The position numbers and the translations under genes were made by a program. Shown piece by piece: positions 23,024-25,017 of a stretch of 25,017 nt of DNA (position 1 is the first letter of the stretch; every line of letters begins with the position of its first letter). The stretch is from an uncultured bacterium (GTDB lineage: Bacteria; Cyanobacteriota; Vampirovibrionia; Gastranaerophilales; Gastranaerophilaceae): the NCBI GenBank assembly GCA_902772945.1, contig CACYCU010000144.1:1-25017 (forward strand), read 5' to 3'. The notes below the pieces were generated by a model that saw nothing but the letters and a program-made list of their open reading frames with translations, ran no database searches and had not been told where the DNA came from.

Positions 23024-23932
23024 ATGAAGTATAGTGATAATATTCTGGATACTATCGGCAATACACCGTTGGTAAAAATAAATAAATTAAATACAGGAAA
23101 TAGTATTATATTAGCAAAAGTTGAAAGTTTTAATCCCGCAGGTTCTATCAAAGATCGTCCTGCACTTAATATGATTGAAGATGCCGAAAAAAGAGGTTTG
23201 ATAAATAAAGATACTGTTATAATAGAGCCGACAAGCGGCAATACAGGAATTGGACTTGCTATGGTTTGTGCTGTCAGAGGGTATAGGATGATTTTGACAA
23301 TGCCTGAGACTATGAGTGTTGAACGTCGAAAACTCCTGGAAGCTTACGGTGCTGAATTGATATTAACAGACGGTGCAAAAGGAATGCAGGGTGCTGTTGA
23401 AAAAGCTGAGGAATTACATAAAGAACATAAAAACTCATTTATACCGCAACAATTTTCTAATCCGTCAAATCCAAAAATTCACGAATTGACAACAGCTCAA
23501 GAAATTTGGCAAGACACAGATGGCAAAGTTGATGTTATAGTTGCAGGTGTTGGTACAGGTGGCACAATATCAGGTATTGCAAGAACTTTGAAAAAGAAAA
23601 ATCCAAATATAAAAGCGGTTGCTATAGAACCGAAAGCTTCTCAAATGCTCGCTAAAGGAATAGCAGGACCTCATAAAATTCAAGGTATTGGTGCAAACTT
23701 TGTACCTGAAAATTTTGACAGAAGTGTTGTTGATGAAATATTACCTGTGGCAAATGAGGACGCTATAGAAATAGCTAAAAAACTTGCAACACAAGAAGGA
23801 ATTCTTTGCGGTATTTCATCAGGTGCTTCCATGTATGGTGCACTTGAAATTTCAAAGCGTGAAGAATTCAAAGACAAATTGATAGTTGCAATATTGCCGG
23901 ATACAGGTGAAAGATATTTAAGTTCATTTTAA
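23024..23932 (+). CDS. cysK: Cysteine synthase A (O-acetylserine sulfhydrylase)
   Basis: This 302-aa PLP enzyme makes cysteine from O-acetylserine and sulfide. The Schiff-base lysine is K43 in NPAGSIKDRPA, the acetylserine-binding loop is TSGNTG (70-75), the phosphate cradle is GTGGTISG (177-184), and GISSGAS near residue 264 contacts the pyridine ring. Length and motif order match CysK. A related cystathionine beta-synthase-like enzyme is less likely because no C-terminal regulatory domain is present. GAGGAG precedes the ATG. The stop overlaps that of the pseudopilin gene (TTAA). Confidence 0.95.
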   Translation: MKYSDNILDTIGNTPLVKINKLNTGNSIILAKVESFNPAGSIKDRPALNMIEDAEKRGLINKDTVIIEPTSGNTGIGLAMVCAVRGYRMILTMPETMSVERRKLLEAYGAELILTDGAKGMQGAVEKAEELHKEHKNSFIPQQFSNPSNPKIHELTTAQEIWQDTDGKVDVIVAGVGTGGTISGIARTLKKKNPNIKAVAIEPKASQMLAKGIAGPHKIQGIGANFVPENFDRSVVDEILPVANEDAIEIAKKLATQEGILCGISSGASMYGALEISKREEFKDKLIVAILPDTGERYLSSF

Positions 23933-24714
23933 AATTTTAAAGGATAATCGTTAGGAATTTTCCAACCGCTTTCTTGAATTAATGCTCCGCAGGCAGTTGC
24001 TGTTTTAGATGTGTTTGAACAATCTGAAACCAATTCCTGATGTGTGTAACTTCCTAAAAATGTATATTGTCGAGTGTTAGGATCAAAGGTCCATTTTTCA
24101 AGTCCTAAAGATATACTCTTTCCTGCAATCATTGGCATTATGTATATAAATATATCTTTACCTATTGTATTTGGTCCTTTTGCACCATTCAAATCTATAA
24201 CCATTTGATAATGCGAATAAACTTTGTTTCCGCTGTTGTTGTTTTTGGAAGTGCCTCCAAAATATATAACAATACTGCCATTACTCATAACTTTTTTAGT
24301 ACTTTTTTGATTTAGAGGCATATTGTCAAACTCCGTTTTACCGTCTTGCAAGTATACGGGAGTTTTATAACCAAGTTCTTTTAATGTTAAAGAGCCGGCT
24401 TTTATTGTTTTTATATATTTGAAAATGTAGTTATTAAAATAATCCATTGAGATACTGTCATTACTCAATCCTTCCCAGTGAATAGGATCTCCGTATTCTG
24501 CCTGTGCCATTAATGAAGCATTTTGAATAATACTATAGTTTTGTTTTAAGCGAGTTTCAATTTCTTGTTTTTTGTGATTTCTTATAAGGCTGGGCATTGT
24601 TAATGCCGCAACAACACCAATAATACCTAAAGTTATAAGGACTTCGGCTAAAGTGAATGCAGATTTTTTATACTCTTCGGCTTTAAAAAAATTTGTTTTT
24701 AATAAGTCTTTCAT
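23929..24714 (-). CDS. Type IV pilin/type II secretion pseudopilin-like protein
   Basis: This 261-aa protein has a 19-residue leader ending EYKKSA, then FTLAEVLITLGIIGVVAALT, the methylated, hydrophobic N-terminal helix of type IV pilins and pseudopilins. Glu5 of the mature protein is present. Position -1 is Ala where Gly is usual. A prepilin peptidase should cut between A19 and F20. The C-terminal head (about 60-261) is Gly/Asn/Ser-rich with four cysteines that could form disulfides, one pair near the end (LVSDCSNTSKTATACGALIQ). It stands alone here, without pilus assembly genes. The Shine-Dalgarno AAAGGG precedes ATG 24714. Confidence 0.85.
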   Translation of the reverse strand: MKDLLKTNFFKAEEYKKSAFTLAEVLITLGIIGVVAALTMPSLIRNHKKQEIETRLKQNYSIIQNASLMAQAEYGDPIHWEGLSNDSISMDYFNNYIFKYIKTIKAGSLTLKELGYKTPVYLQDGKTEFDNMPLNQKSTKKVMSNGSIVIYFGGTSKNNNSGNKVYSHYQMVIDLNGAKGPNTIGKDIFIYIMPMIAGKSISLGLEKWTFDPNTRQYTFLGSYTHQELVSDCSNTSKTATACGALIQESGWKIPNDYPLKF

Positions 24715-24765
24715 AAATCCCTTTTATATTATAACTCATTAAAACCTGTTTCGCAATATATACAT

Positions 24766-24798
24766 AAAAAAAAAGACGAGTTGCCTCGTCTTTTTTTT
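24766..24798 (-). terminator. Intrinsic terminator of groEL
   Basis: On the minus strand, GACGAG-GCAA-CTCGTC (24790-24775) forms a 6-bp GC-containing stem with a GNRA tetraloop, extended by flanking A/T runs. Nine Ts follow (24774-24766). It lies 9 nt past the groEL stop codon. Confidence 0.9.
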
Positions 24799-24806
24799 AA
24801 GTATTA

Positions 24807-25017
24807 TTACATCATTCCGCCCATACCGCCCATTGGCATAGCAGGTGCTTCAGGTTTTTCTTCAGGAATATCAACTACTGCAGCTTCTGTTGTTAATAAC
24901 ATAGAACCAACTGATGCAGCATTCATTAATGCTGAACGAGTGACTTTTGCAGGATCAACGATACCTGATTTGAACATATCTACGTATTCATCATTCAAAG
25001 CATCATAACCATAAGCA
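24807..25017 (-). CDS. groL: Chaperonin GroEL, C-terminal part, 5'-partial
   Basis: The last ~70 residues of the 60-kDa chaperonin; the frame stays open to the right edge. The text is characteristic: AYGYDALNDEYVDMFKSGIV, then DPAKVTRSALMNAASVGSML, LTTEAAVVDIPEE, and the disordered Gly/Met tail ending MPMGGMGGMM. An apparent start at 24998 is only a TTG leucine codon within the gene. The complete protein should be about 540 aa, acting with GroES in ATP-driven folding. Confidence 0.97.
   Translation of the reverse strand, partial: AYGYDALNDEYVDMFKSGIVDPAKVTRSALMNAASVGSMLLTTEAAVVDIPEEKPEAPAMPMGGMGGMM

Noticed and set aside
1..25017. CRISPR arrays, tRNA or rRNA genes, insertion sequences
   Set aside because: No regularly spaced repeats, cloverleaf with CCA/TTCGA-type arms, or transposase text was found by eye.

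Overview
The window comes from an AT-rich bacterial genome with a didermal envelope. Signal peptides, lipoboxes and a prepilin-type N-terminus are all present. I infer a gut Gastranaerophilales-type (Melainabacteria/Vampirovibrionia) bacterium. The reasons are the unusually long NusB, a cyanobacterial-style OmpR/PhoB regulator, a pseudopilin with the segment FTLAEVLITLGIIGVVAALT, a protein beginning MGLAASQARF, and many conserved-looking envelope proteins of no recognised family. This placement rests on recall of family patterns; no search was run.

Layout. 1-3209 (+) is the right end of a phage or prophage cassette: a portal protein open at the left edge, a tiny WVTING-motif peptide, the terminase large subunit, and a small one-TM coiled-coil protein. 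No integrase, tail or lysis-enzyme gene is visible. 3308-5074 (+) is a large secretion/filament-like protein that is probably host. 5064-8005 (-) holds a solute-binding lipoprotein and a 604-aa envelope protein. 8140-9719 holds era (+) and a convergent response regulator (-). 9851-11633 (-) holds two unknown proteins. 11761-14190 (-) is an operon of two tandem 299-aa exported paralogues plus a lipoyl/octanoyl transferase. 14304-17645 (+) holds a TPR protein, a 64-aa protein, nusB, ftsY and an M14 carboxypeptidase. 17635-18102 (-) and 18349-18846 (+) are unknowns. 18901-20274 is cysS. 20275-21392 (-) is a tandem pair of related membrane proteins. 21515-22963 (+) is an anti-sigma / ECF sigma / LTxxQ periplasmic protein operon. 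23024-23932 is cysK. 23929-24714 (-) is a pseudopilin. The groEL C-terminus (-) runs off the right edge. No gap between genes exceeds 300 bases.

The most interesting signals are regulatory. (i) All five convergent gene pairs have stop codons that abut or overlap (0, 4 or 11 nt). (ii) At least two, perhaps three, genes have a -10 box 6-7 nt before the ATG and no Shine-Dalgarno, which predicts leaderless mRNAs; the response regulator is one of them. (iii) A GCAATT-plus-AT-dyad element sits 59-62 nt upstream of three unknown minus-strand genes. (iv) The cysS ribosome-binding site lies in the 3' arm of the preceding terminator-like hairpin, whose loop carries a candidate cysS -10 box. (v) A two-codon upstream ORF ends on the era start codon. 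(vi) The ECF operon encodes the anti-sigma factor before the sigma factor and ends in a Spy/CpxP-like gene. No tRNA, rRNA, CRISPR array or insertion sequence was recognised.
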